Origin: Merdivivens faecigallinarum
Lineage (GTDB): Bacteria; Bacteroidota; Bacteroidia; Bacteroidales; UBA932
Length of the DNA stretch: 10,722 nucleotides
Direction: 5' to 3'
NCBI GenBank assembly: GCA_017695055.1
Contig: JADILY010000132.1
Location: forward strand, 1 to 10,722
The first letter of the stretch is position 1. Every line of letters starts with the position of its first letter. Below, piece after piece: positions 1-8,067 of this stretch. Below the pieces are notes generated by a model. That model did no database searches. It saw only the letters and a program-made list of their open reading frames with translations, and was not told the origin of the DNA. The translations under genes were made by a program, and so were the position numbers.

Positions 1-38
1 GTAAAGTCCTTAATCGATAAAAACAGGGGGGAATAGTT

Positions 39-1325
39 ATGAAAGTGCTTATGTTCGGTTGGGAATTTCCGCCTCATATAGCCGGCGGTCTCGGTACGGC
101 ATGTTACGGAATGACAAAGGGCCTTGCGGAAAACGGCGTGGAGGTCCTGTTCGTCATGCCGTCGGCTTCCGGCGATGAAGACCAGAGCAGCGTAAGGATT
201 ATCAATGCCAGCGATGTAAGTTGCCGCATGGTGTCGGATGACATAGACGAGTTCCTCGGAAAAGTAAGTTTCCTGCATATAGGCTCGAATATGGTTCCGT
301 ACGTCTCTCCGGAAGAATTCCCATACGTCGTTGAGGAGGAGAGGCTCAGGCAGAAAAACGAGTTCCGCATACAGTTCGGTTCCAAATACAGGTTTTCGGG
401 AAAATACGGCAAGAATCTCATGGAAGAGGTCGCCCGTTATGCCGCCGTGGGTGCCGAAATTGCCATGGAAAACGATTTCGATGTGATTCATGCGCACGAC
501 TGGCTTACGTATTTTGCCGGGATTGCCGCAAAAAGGGTTTCCGGAAAGCCGCTCGTAATCCATGTCCATGCAACGGAATTTGACAGGAGCGGGGAAAACA
601 TAAATACGGAAGTCTACGGTATCGAAAAACGGGGGATGGAGGAGGCTGACCGGGTCATAACCGTCAGCGACCTTACCCGGAACATAGTCATAAACAAGTA
701 CGGCATAGATCCCGCCAAGGTGGTTACGGTCCATAATGCCGTGGATTTCGGGGGCCGCGACGACATGGAAGTGTCCAGAAGCGTGAAGGAAAAGGTAGTT
801 ACCTTCCTGGGAAGGATAACTTTCCAGAAAGGACCCGAGTATTTCATCGAAGCGGCGGCCAAAGTACTTAAAAGTTGCGACAACGTGCGTTTCGTGATGG
901 CCGGCAGCGGCGACATGCTCGCCAGATGTGTCAGGCATGTAGCCAAGCTCGGGATTGCCGACAGGTTCCATTTTACCGGATTCCTGCGCGGGGCCGATGT
1001 GCAGAGGATGTTCGCCCTTTCGGACGTATACGTGATGCCTTCGGTTTCCGAGCCGTTCGGCATATCGCCTCTCGAAGCCATGAGGACCAATGTCCCTTCG
1101 ATAATCTCCAAACAGTCGGGAGTGGCTGAGGTGCTGAAATATGCCATCAAGGTGGATTTCTGGGATATAAACGCGATGGCCGATGCCATATATGCCCTGA
1201 TAAATTATCCGGCCATGGCTGCAATGGCTGCAAGGTGCGGGATGGACGAGGTCAACGCCCTCAAGTGGACCGCCGCTGCCGCCCGTATAAAAAAAGTATA
1301 TGAATCGGTTACTGGAAAACAATAA
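39..1325 (+). CDS. GT4-family glycosyltransferase, glycogen/starch synthase-like
   Basis: The 428-residue protein has the two-domain GT-B fold of retaining glycosyltransferases. The N-terminal donor/acceptor cleft loop is visible in WEFPPHIAGGLGTAC (residues 8-22), followed by HAHDW (151-155) and HATEFDRSG (177-185). The C-terminal nucleotide-sugar domain begins near GRITFQKGPEYF (258-269) and carries the EX7E motif in SEPFGISPLE (E338 and E346). It probably transfers glucose from a nucleotide sugar to an alpha-glucan in the cytoplasm; the donor (ADP- or UDP-glucose) cannot be read from sequence. It is followed after 13 nt by a GH57 gene, a pairing I recall from many bacterial glycogen clusters. 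The start is the first ATG after an in-frame stop, with a purine-rich leader (AGGGGGGAA) just upstream. No promoter is visible in the 38 preceding bases, so the operon probably begins outside the window. The family call is firm. The exact acceptor is not known. Confidence 0.9.
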   Translation: MKVLMFGWEFPPHIAGGLGTACYGMTKGLAENGVEVLFVMPSASGDEDQSSVRIINASDVSCRMVSDDIDEFLGKVSFLHIGSNMVPYVSPEEFPYVVEEERLRQKNEFRIQFGSKYRFSGKYGKNLMEEVARYAAVGAEIAMENDFDVIHAHDWLTYFAGIAAKRVSGKPLVIHVHATEFDRSGENINTEVYGIEKRGMEEADRVITVSDLTRNIVINKYGIDPAKVVTVHNAVDFGGRDDMEVSRSVKEKVVTFLGRITFQKGPEYFIEAAAKVLKSCDNVRFVMAGSGDMLARCVRHVAKLGIADRFHFTGFLRGADVQRMFALSDVYVMPSVSEPFGISPLEAMRTNVPSIISKQSGVAEVLKYAIKVDFWDINAMADAIYALINYPAMAAMAARCGMDEVNALKWTAAAARIKKVYESVTGKQ

Positions 1326-1338
1326 AAGATAAAATATT

Positions 1339-2586
1339 ATGAAAAAGACTCTCTGTTTGTATTTTCAGGTACATCAGCCGGACAGGTTGAGGCTGTACCG
1401 CTTTTTCGATATATGCCGCGATTCCCATTATTATGACGATTTCGCAAACAGGACTATCCTGAAAAGGGTGGCGGAGAGATGTTATCTCCCGGCAAACAGG
1501 CTGTTGCTCGATTTGATTGAAAGGCACAAGGGGGCTTTCCGCGTGTCCTTTTCCATTTCAGGCTCCGTACTGGAACAGTTCGAGCGTTATGCTCCCGAGG
1601 TGATAGACAGTTTCAAGGCTCTTGCCGATACCGGATGCGTGGAGTTCCTCTGCGAGACTTATTACCATTCCCTTGCGAGCCTCGTTTCCGGAAAGGAATT
1701 CGCTTCGCAGGTCGAAAAGCACAGGCGGACCGTCAGGGAATATTTCGGCAAGGAACCGTCGGCATTCAGGAATACGGAACTGATTTATTCGGACGACATA
1801 GCCTCGATGCTGTACGACCTGGGATTCAAGACCGTTCTGACTGAAGGCGCCAAGCACATACTCGGCTGGAAGAGCCCGGATTTCGTTTATAACAGTCCGA
1901 AACATCCCGACCAGAAGCTCCTGTTGCGCAATTTCGCCCTGAGCGATGACATCGCTTTCAGGTTTTCTGACACGTCCTGGCAGGGGTGGCCGGTCACGGC
2001 GGACAAATTCGTGTCATGGCTGGGAGATGATGCCGGTAACGGCGAGATAGTCAATCTGTTCATGGACTATGAGACCTTCGGCGAGCATCAGCAAGCCCAG
2101 ACGGGCATTTTCGATTTTCTTTCATGGCTTCCGCAGACGGTGGTTTCTTCGGGGAATTTCGAATTCCTCACTCCTTCCCAGGCTGTCGCGAAGCATGAGT
2201 CCGTCGGGAGCCTTGAGGTCAGGCATCCGATATCCTGGGCCGATGAGGAAAGGGATACTTCGGCGTGGCTCGGAAACGAGCTCCAGAACGAGGCGTTTTC
2301 GAAATTGTACGCCCTGGAAGAAAAAATGGCCGATATAAAGGATATGTCGATACGTTCCGATTTCGGAAAACTCCAGGAGAGCGACCATTTTTATTATATG
2401 TGTACCAAATTTTTCTCGGACGGGGCCGTGCATAAGTACTTCAACCCTTACGATACCCCGTATGAGGCTTTTATCAATTACATGAATGTTTTGAGCGATT
2501 TTATCGCACGTGTGGACGAGGCTGTTTCCACGGCATCGTCCGAGGCCGGGCCAACTCCCGTGAAAACAAGGAGGCGGCTGGCCTGA
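1339..2586 (+). CDS. GH57 family alpha-amylase-like glycoside hydrolase
   Basis: This 415-residue protein is a cytoplasmic alpha-glucan hydrolase or remodelling enzyme of family GH57, with no signal peptide. Conserved GH57 regions appear in order: FQVHQP (residues 9-14), ISGSVLEQ (73-80), VEFLCETYYHS (101-111), FRNTELIYSDD (133-143) and LFMDYETFGEH (220-230). By analogy with characterised GH57 enzymes, E137 is the likely nucleophile and D223 the likely acid/base; this is inference from motif position. The length is close to the compact GH57 alpha-amylases. The C-terminal part (about 280-395) looks helical, and the last 20 residues are a low-complexity tail ending RRRLA. The gene sits 13 nt after the GT4 gene and 35 nt before the GT3-GT35 fusion, so it very likely acts on the same intracellular glucan. 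Whether it hydrolyses, transfers or branches is undecided: the family includes amylases, 4-alpha-glucanotransferases and branching enzymes. Confidence 0.92.
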   Translation: MKKTLCLYFQVHQPDRLRLYRFFDICRDSHYYDDFANRTILKRVAERCYLPANRLLLDLIERHKGAFRVSFSISGSVLEQFERYAPEVIDSFKALADTGCVEFLCETYYHSLASLVSGKEFASQVEKHRRTVREYFGKEPSAFRNTELIYSDDIASMLYDLGFKTVLTEGAKHILGWKSPDFVYNSPKHPDQKLLLRNFALSDDIAFRFSDTSWQGWPVTADKFVSWLGDDAGNGEIVNLFMDYETFGEHQQAQTGIFDFLSWLPQTVVSSGNFEFLTPSQAVAKHESVGSLEVRHPISWADEERDTSAWLGNELQNEAFSKLYALEEKMADIKDMSIRSDFGKLQESDHFYYMCTKFFSDGAVHKYFNPYDTPYEAFINYMNVLSDFIARVDEAVSTASSEAGPTPVKTRRRLA

Positions 2587-2621
2587 AGGTTGGTTTTTAA
2601 TATATACAATTATCGAGTCAG

Positions 2622-5600
2622 ATGGAGCAAATCAAAAAGTCTTTTCCGGATTGCCTTTTCGAGGTAAGCTGGGAAGTTTGCAACAAGATCGGAGGCATAC
2701 ATACTGTATTGTCGACAAAATCCGCTCTTGTCGAAGGAGAACTGAAGAAAAATTATATTACGGTAGGGCCGGACGTGTGGATGGATACGGAGCAGAATCC
2801 CGAGTTTACGGAAGACAAGTCGCTTTTCCGTCCGTGGAAGCAGAAACTTTCGCAGGAAGGGCTCAATGTCCGTATCGGAAGGTGGAACATCCCGGGGAAT
2901 CCCGTGGCCTTTCTTGTGGATTTTACCCCGTACATTTCACGCAAGGACGAGATACTCACGTCGATGTGGAAAAAATTCGGGGTGGATTCGCTTACCGGCA
3001 ACTGGGATTACATTGAGGCGACCCTCTTCGGTTATGCTTCGGGGATGGTAATCGAGAGTTTCGTGAAATTCAATCTGAGCCCTCACAATAAGGTCGTGGC
3101 CCATTTTCATGAATGGATGACGGGAGCCGGGCTTCTTTATATAAAGGAAAGGAACCTTCCGGTGGCTACCGTCTTTACCACGCATGCCACTGTGCTCGGC
3201 CGCTGCCTCGCAGGGAACAATCTGCCTCTTTACAGCGGTCTGGACAATTATGTCCCCGACGAGAAGGCGAGGGAGCTCGGTGTGCAGGCACGTCATTCCC
3301 TTGAAAAACAATCGGCCGCCAATGCCGATGTCTTTACCACGGTCAGCGGGATAACCGCAAGGGAGTGCGCCCGTTTTCTCGGAAAAGAACCTGACATCAT
3401 TACGCCTAACGGATTTTCCGAAGAGCTGGTCCCTTCCGACGGGCGTCTGGACGGAATAAGGGCGGCCTCCCGGGCGCGGCTGCTGAAGGTGGCTTCGGCT
3501 ATGTGTTCCGAAGTGATGCCGGATGACAGCCTGATAGTAGGCATAGGGGGACGTTACGAATTCAAGAACAAAGGCATAGACGTGTTCATCGATGCTTTGT
3601 CGAAGATAGATTCGTCGGCATATTCCGGAAAACGGATTTGCGCTTTTTTCATGATACCTTCGGGAAACAAGGGGGCGGACAGGAACCTTCTTTCCGTGCT
3701 GTCGGGCAAGCAGAGCGGCTATTCGACACTTACGACACATTATCTCGTAGATCAGGAAAACGATATAATTACCAAGACGTTGTGTGCGCGCGGCCTTGTC
3801 AATTCGTCCTCAAACAAGGTAAGGGTGTTTTTCGTTCCGTCATATCTGAACGGGAACGACGGGGTCTTCGACATGCCTTATTACGAACTCCTTGCCGGAA
3901 TGGATCTGACCGTTTTCCCGTCATATTATGAGCCTTGGGGCTATACCCCGCTCGAAAGCCTGGCTTTCCATGTGCCTTCGCTTACGACCACACTTGCCGG
4001 TTTCGGGCTTTGGGTAAGCGAACATTACGAAGGGGAACATCCCGGGCTTGCCGTCGTCGACAGGGATGATGCCGGTTATGAGCATGTCGTGGACTGCACG
4101 GTGGCCCGCATGCTTGAAGCGGCGGGGCTTTCCGATGAGGAGCTGGCTTCATGGAGGGAGAATGCCGTGGAGGTTTCGAAAATAGCTTTGTGGAAGAACA
4201 ATATGGAGTTCTATTGGAAAGCTTATTCCACGTCCATAGACAATCTGGTAAAGGCCAGGGGAGAGTATCCAGACATGGTACCGGACGTTCCTGACACTTT
4301 CGCGAAAGCCGAAGTCAATAAGCCCGTATGGAGCTCGATAATGATAAACAGCCACCTTCCGGACAGGCTTTCCGCCCTGGAAAAGCTTTCGCGCAATCTG
4401 TGGTGGTGCTGGAACGAGCCTGCAAAGGAACTTTTTGCGAGCATAGACCCGGAGCTGTGGGATTTGTCGGACCATAATCCTATCGCGATGTTGGATATGG
4501 TGAGGATGGGACGTTATGTCGAATTGTCGGAGGACAAGGGGTTCCTCGCAAGGATGGACGAAGTGTATGCCGCCTTTTCCGCGTATATGGAGGAAAAAAA
4601 GGACAGGAAGGGCCCTTCGATTGCCTATTTCTGCATGGAATACGGCCTCGATACTTCCCTGAAGATATATTCGGGAGGTCTCGGAATCCTTGCCGGCGAC
4701 TATCTCAAGGAAAGCAGCGACATGAATGTGGACATGGTTGCCGTGGGCCTTCTGTACCGCTACGGATATTTTACCCAGAAACTTTCGGCTTCGGGAGACC
4801 AGGTGTCCACCTACGATGCCCAGGATTTCATGCGTATTCCTGCATCCCCGGTAAGGGATTCCGATGGCAATTGGGTGATAATCAGCGTGGCTTTCCCGGG
4901 AAGGAACCTTTATGCCCGTCTCTGGAAGGTGGAAGTGGGCAGGACGGACCTTTATCTTCTCGATACCGATTTCGAGGATAACCGCAAGGACGACAGGGCC
5001 ATTACCCACCAGCTTTACGGAGGGGACTGGGAAAACAGGCTGAAACAGGAGATACTTCTCGGAATAGGCGGTATCGCCGCCCTCCGCAGGCTCGGCATAA
5101 ATGCCGATGTATATCATTGCAACGAAGGACATGCGGCCTTTACCGGCATAGAGAGGCTCAGGGAATATGTGGAGCAGTCGGAACTGATTTTCACGGAAGC
5201 CCTGGAGGTAGTCAGGGCCACATCGCTTTTTACGACCCATACCCCTGTCCCGGCAGGCCATGATTCCTTCTCGGAGGATATGCTCCGGACGTATCTTGCC
5301 CATTATGCTTCTCGTCTGAGAATCGACTGGCCGACCCTTATGGGGCTCGGGCGTTTCAATCCTTCGGACGGGAATGAAAAATTTTCCATGAGTGTACTTG
5401 CCGCCAATCTTTCGCAGGAGATAAACGGTGTCAGCTGGATGCACGGCAAGGTGAGCCGGCAGATTTTTGCAGGCATGTGGCCCGGATATCTTCCGGAAGA
5501 ACTGCATATCAGTTATGTGACCAACGGAGTCCATTATGCCACCTGGACGGCACCCGAATGGAAGAACATCCATGCCAAGGTATTCGGCAGCCAGTTTATG

Positions 5601-6857
5601 AGCCATCATTATGACAAGAGCTGCTTCAACGGCATATACGAAGTGGACGACAGGACCGTCTGGGACGTGCGTAACGTCCTCCGCCGCAGGCTTATGGATT
5701 ATATCAAGGACAAGTTGTCCGACCCGAAGGCTTCGAGCCATTATTCCCCGCGGCAGATTGTCACGATACAGAATACGTTGAGGCCGGACATACTTACAAT
5801 CGGTTTCGCACGCAGATTCGCCACTTACAAGAGGGCGCACCTGCTGTTCAGCAACCTCGACCGCCTGAGTGCCATAGTGAACAACCCGGAAAGGCCGGTT
5901 CAGTTCATTTTTGCCGGAAAGGCGCATCCGGCCGACAAGGCAGGCCAGGATCTGATAAAGAAGATAGCGAACATATCCAAGATGCCCCAGTTCATAGGAA
6001 AGATTGTCTTTGTTCCGGATTATGACATCTCCCTTGCCAAGCTCATGGTCCAGGGAGTGGACGTGTGGATGAACAATCCTACCCGTCCTTTGGAGGCTTC
6101 CGGCACCAGTGGCGAGAAGGCGGCCATGAACGGGGTCATGCATTTTTCCGTGCTTGACGGCTGGTGGATAGAAGGTTACAAGGAGGGTGCCGGCTGGGCC
6201 CTTCCGATGGAGCAGACCTATGAAGACCAGAGCTATCAGGACGAACTGGATGCCGCTACCATATACAATATGCTGGAGTCGGAAATCGTGCCTTTGTATT
6301 ATGCCAAAGACAGGTCCGGGCTTTCTTCAGGCTGGATAAGATATATCAAGAATACTGTGGCGATGGTGGCTTGCAATTTTACCACCAACAGGATGTTGAA
6401 CGATTATCTCGAAAAATATTATATTCCGTTGTCCGTGAGAGGGGCGCACCTGATAAAGGATGATTTCAGGGCGGCCAAAGACATTGCGGAGTGGAAGCGC
6501 CGCATGAAGCGCGACTGGAAGAACGTTGAGGCATTGTCATTCGTGCGTTTCGATTCTTCGCACCATTCGGTCTTCCTCGGGGAGAAAATACATTCGGAGG
6601 TGGAACTCAGCATAGGTGACATTTCCCCTGAAGAAATAGGCGTTGAAATAATCGTGGCCACTACCGACAGGAACGGGAATATCCGGATTGAGGATAAATA
6701 TGAAATGACTCCGGTGGAGTACAAGGACGGCATAGCGAAATACAGTGTCGAAATCGTTCCGGACCGCTCAGGTCAGTTCTCAGTCGCCGGGAGGTTTTAT
6801 GCCAAGAGCCCGGAATTGCCGCACAGACAGGATTTTGATTTGGTGAGATGGTTATAG
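2622..6857 (+). CDS. Bifunctional fusion: GT3 glycogen synthase - GT35 alpha-glucan phosphorylase
   Basis: A single 1411-residue frame encodes two opposing enzymes of glycogen metabolism. Residues about 12-545 are a GT3 (eukaryote-type) glycogen synthase: FEVSWEVCNKIGGIHTVL (13-30), HFHEWMTGAG (161-170), TVFTTHATVLGR (183-194), GGRYEFKNKG (309-318) and YYEPWGYTPLE (435-445, with E437 and E445). The arginine-rich regulatory helix of animal and yeast enzymes is not visible. After a linker (about 545-570) comes a DUF3417-like helical segment (570-660), then the GT35 phosphorylase: CMEYGLDTSLKIYSGGLG (671-688), HCNEGHAAF (832-840), THTPVPAGH (872-880), VTNGVHYATW (966-975), RRFATYKRA (1064-1072) and GTSGEKAAMNG (1161-1171), where K1166 should bind pyridoxal phosphate. 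A beta-rich tail (1300-1411) resembles my memory of actinobacterial GlgP C-termini. The predicted reactions are chain extension from a nucleotide sugar and phosphorolysis to glucose-1-phosphate. Both halves keep their key residues. No in-frame stop or frameshift separates them, and the end overlaps ribF by 10 nt. Confidence 0.93.
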   Translation: MEQIKKSFPDCLFEVSWEVCNKIGGIHTVLSTKSALVEGELKKNYITVGPDVWMDTEQNPEFTEDKSLFRPWKQKLSQEGLNVRIGRWNIPGNPVAFLVDFTPYISRKDEILTSMWKKFGVDSLTGNWDYIEATLFGYASGMVIESFVKFNLSPHNKVVAHFHEWMTGAGLLYIKERNLPVATVFTTHATVLGRCLAGNNLPLYSGLDNYVPDEKARELGVQARHSLEKQSAANADVFTTVSGITARECARFLGKEPDIITPNGFSEELVPSDGRLDGIRAASRARLLKVASAMCSEVMPDDSLIVGIGGRYEFKNKGIDVFIDALSKIDSSAYSGKRICAFFMIPSGNKGADRNLLSVLSGKQSGYSTLTTHYLVDQENDIITKTLCARGLVNSSSNKVRVFFVPSYLNGNDGVFDMPYYELLAGMDLTVFPSYYEPWGYTPLESLAFHVPSLTTTLAGFGLWVSEHYEGEHPGLAVVDRDDAGYEHVVDCTVARMLEAAGLSDEELASWRENAVEVSKIALWKNNMEFYWKAYSTSIDNLVKARGEYPDMVPDVPDTFAKAEVNKPVWSSIMINSHLPDRLSALEKLSRNLWWCWNEPAKELFASIDPELWDLSDHNPIAMLDMVRMGRYVELSEDKGFLARMDEVYAAFSAYMEEKKDRKGPSIAYFCMEYGLDTSLKIYSGGLGILAGDYLKESSDMNVDMVAVGLLYRYGYFTQKLSASGDQVSTYDAQDFMRIPASPVRDSDGNWVIISVAFPGRNLYARLWKVEVGRTDLYLLDTDFEDNRKDDRAITHQLYGGDWENRLKQEILLGIGGIAALRRLGINADVYHCNEGHAAFTGIERLREYVEQSELIFTEALEVVRATSLFTTHTPVPAGHDSFSEDMLRTYLAHYASRLRIDWPTLMGLGRFNPSDGNEKFSMSVLAANLSQEINGVSWMHGKVSRQIFAGMWPGYLPEELHISYVTNGVHYATWTAPEWKNIHAKVFGSQFMSHHYDKSCFNGIYEVDDRTVWDVRNVLRRRLMDYIKDKLSDPKASSHYSPRQIVTIQNTLRPDILTIGFARRFATYKRAHLLFSNLDRLSAIVNNPERPVQFIFAGKAHPADKAGQDLIKKIANISKMPQFIGKIVFVPDYDISLAKLMVQGVDVWMNNPTRPLEASGTSGEKAAMNGVMHFSVLDGWWIEGYKEGAGWALPMEQTYEDQSYQDELDAATIYNMLESEIVPLYYAKDRSGLSSGWIRYIKNTVAMVACNFTTNRMLNDYLEKYYIPLSVRGAHLIKDDFRAAKDIAEWKRRMKRDWKNVEALSFVRFDSSHHSVFLGEKIHSEVELSIGDISPEEIGVEIIVATTDRNGNIRIEDKYEMTPVEYKDGIAKYSVEIVPDRSGQFSVAGRFYAKSPELPHRQDFDLVRWL

Positions 6858-7762
6858 CTACGGGATTTTTCGATGGCGTACACATCGGGCACAGGGCGGT
6901 GATTTCCACCTTGTGCTGTATTGCGCGGGAACGTGGCGAGCAGAGCATGGTCGTCACATTCTGGCCTCATCCACGGACCGTATTGCAACAGGATGCCGCC
7001 GAACTCAGGCTGCTGAGTTCCCTGGAGGAAAAGAAGCGGATGCTGTACGGCCTTGGTGTCGACAGGATTGAAGTAATCGGATTTACGCACGGGTTCAGCC
7101 GTCTTACCGCAGAAGAATTTATCCGCGATTACCTTATCGGGAAATTCGGGGCGACGACGCTGGTTCTCGGCTACGACCATCGTCTCGGCGGCGGTCCGCC
7201 CATGTCCCGGGAGGAGCTCGAATGCCTTGCCCGCCGTCTGGGGCTCGAAACCTTCAGGCTTGCCGAGGAGGATTTCGACGGTATGGCGGTAAGTTCCACG
7301 GCAATAAGGAAATCCCTGTCGGCTGGGGATGTGGAACGGGCCAATACCATGCTCGGTTACCGTTACAGCCTTCATGGAGTAGTGGTTTCCGGAAACAGAA
7401 TCGGACGCGAACTCGGTTTCCCGACAGCCAACATGGAACTTTACGAACCTCTGAAACTCATTCCGGGAGACGGCGTTTATGCCGTTTATGCGGATGTGCT
7501 CGGGAAGAAATATGCCGGCATGACGAATATCGGTTGCCGCCCTACGGTTTCCGCCGTATCGTCTGACGTTTTACAGGCTCCGGTCTTCAAACGGACGATA
7601 GAAACGAACATTTTCGGTTTTTCTTCCGACATTTACGGGCTCGACATCACTTTGGAATTCCTGTCCCGGATACGGGGTGAGATACGCTTCGGTTCCATGG
7701 AGGAGCTGGGGAAACAGCTTGCCGCGGACAGGGCCGTTGTGGAGGAACTTATTGAATGTTAG
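6848..7762 (+). CDS. ribF: Bifunctional riboflavin kinase / FAD synthetase
   Basis: This 304-residue cytoplasmic enzyme phosphorylates riboflavin to FMN and adenylylates FMN to FAD. The N-terminal FAD synthetase domain (about 1-170) shows TGFFDGVHIGH (5-15), GYDHRLGGG and VSSTAIR, which match the nucleotidyltransferase motifs. The C-terminal riboflavin kinase domain (about 175-300) shows GRELGFPTANM, the GDGVYAVYA strand, GMTNIGCRPTV and the ETNIFGF/SDIYG segment with the RIRGE motif. The start is well fixed: an in-frame TGA lies at 6836-6838 and no other start codon intervenes. The ATG lies inside the 3' end of the preceding glycogen gene (10-nt overlap), which suggests translational coupling. 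The protein lacks the 10-15 residues that usually precede the GFFDGVH motif in other bacteria, so the first beta strand is short. This looks like a lineage trait, because the nucleotide-binding loop is intact. Confidence 0.96.
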   Translation: MVIATGFFDGVHIGHRAVISTLCCIARERGEQSMVVTFWPHPRTVLQQDAAELRLLSSLEEKKRMLYGLGVDRIEVIGFTHGFSRLTAEEFIRDYLIGKFGATTLVLGYDHRLGGGPPMSREELECLARRLGLETFRLAEEDFDGMAVSSTAIRKSLSAGDVERANTMLGYRYSLHGVVVSGNRIGRELGFPTANMELYEPLKLIPGDGVYAVYADVLGKKYAGMTNIGCRPTVSAVSSDVLQAPVFKRTIETNIFGFSSDIYGLDITLEFLSRIRGEIRFGSMEELGKQLAADRAVVEELIEC

Positions 7763-7793
7763 GAAATTGTAAAAAAAATATAAAAATACGATA

Positions 7794-7943
7794 ATGGAAA
7801 CGGACGTTTTTTTTGACGGATTGGACGAACCGGCGGACAGGCCGTCCGGAGCGGAGCAGGAAGCCGAAAAGACACAGCTTGTCGATGACCCCAAAAAACT
7901 CATCATATTTTCAGAGATAATGTCTCCGAAATTCCGTGAGTGA
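7794..7943 (+). CDS. Small conserved-looking hypothetical protein, 49 aa
   Basis: A 49-codon ORF begins at an ATG 31 nt after the ribF stop, behind an A-rich leader (AAAAAAAATATAAAAATA) typical of translated Bacteroidetes genes. The protein is acidic and presumably disordered at the start (METDVFFDGLDEPADRPSG) and ends in a more ordered, hydrophobic and basic stretch, DPKKLIIFSEIMSPKFRE. There is no signal peptide, membrane segment or cysteine. I recall short Bacteroidales hypothetical proteins ending in a related pattern (roughly [IV]-[IV]-[YF]-S-E-I then a basic/aromatic end), but I cannot verify homology here. It could be a peptide that docks on a partner through its C-terminus. The position directly after ribF and before the greA promoter makes it the probable last gene of the upstream operon. 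The function is unknown. Codon usage resembles its neighbours. Confidence 0.6.
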   Translation: METDVFFDGLDEPADRPSGAEQEAEKTQLVDDPKKLIIFSEIMSPKFRE

Positions 7944-7979
7944 AGTGGTGTCCGGCCGGTAGGAAAATTTTTAACATCC

Positions 7980-8012
7980 TTTGACAAAGAAAAGAAAAAA
8001 TAATTATATTTG
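7980..8012 (+). promoter_or_regulatory. Bacteroidetes-type housekeeping promoter for greA operon
   Basis: A -33-like TTTG (7980-7983) is followed 21 nt later by TATATTTG (8005-8012), an exact match to the TAnnTTTG -7 element recognised by the Bacteroidetes primary sigma factor. The spacer is A-rich. The predicted transcription start is near 8017-8020, leaving a leader of about 135-140 nt before greA. No comparable TAnnTTTG element was found in the other intergenic gaps, so the greA operon appears to be transcribed independently of the glycogen-ribF operon. Confidence 0.75.
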
Positions 8013-8017
8013 CAGAG

Positions 8018-8067
8018 GTTTATGAAAACAGGAGTGGATTCCGTCCGCAGACGGAATTCCTTTTTTT
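8018..8067 (+). ncRNA. Putative short terminated greA-leader transcript (GraL-like)
   Basis: The predicted start of the greA promoter and the intrinsic terminator just downstream define an RNA of about 50 nt that would end in the T-tract at 8061-8067. It comprises a roughly 18-nt single-stranded 5' part, the terminator hairpin and the U tail. In E. coli the greA leader is known to give an array of short terminated RNAs (GraL) from the same arrangement. Sequence homology is not claimed, only the layout. Whether the RNA accumulates or acts in trans is unknown, and the 5' end is inferred from the promoter. Confidence 0.4.
8036..8067 (+). terminator. Intrinsic terminator/attenuator in greA leader
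   Basis: The left arm GGATTCCGTC (8036-8045), loop CGCA (8046-8049) and right arm GACGGAATTCC (8050-8060) form a stem of seven uninterrupted pairs, plus an A-T pair and two G-C pairs across a single-T bulge. Seven T residues follow (8061-8067). This is a classical Rho-independent terminator. It lies downstream of the greA promoter, so besides ending read-through from the ribF operon it must affect greA transcription itself. I see no obvious alternative pairing partner upstream that would make an antiterminator. Confidence 0.8.

Noticed and set aside
1..36. Possible 3' end of an upstream coding sequence (open in frame 1 to TAG at 34-36; frame 3 stops at 18-20)
   Set aside because: A dozen codons are too few to identify. 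A debranching enzyme upstream would fit the cassette, but nothing in these bases shows it.
2566..2577. AAGGAGG-like sequence near the end of the GH57 gene as a ribosome binding site
   Set aside because: It lies over 40 nt before the next start codon, within coding sequence, and this phylum makes little use of Shine-Dalgarno pairing.
4149..6143. 664-codon open frame on the minus strand inside the GT3-GT35 gene
   Set aside because: It is fully antisense to a well-supported gene, is rich in His, Arg and Gly without recognisable motifs, and follows from the codon pattern of the plus-strand gene.
6519..6854. Beta-rich C-terminal tail of the fusion protein as a novel domain
   Set aside because: It resembles the C-terminal tail I remember from actinobacterial GlgP-type phosphorylases with DUF3417, so it is probably a normal part of the GT35 subfamily.
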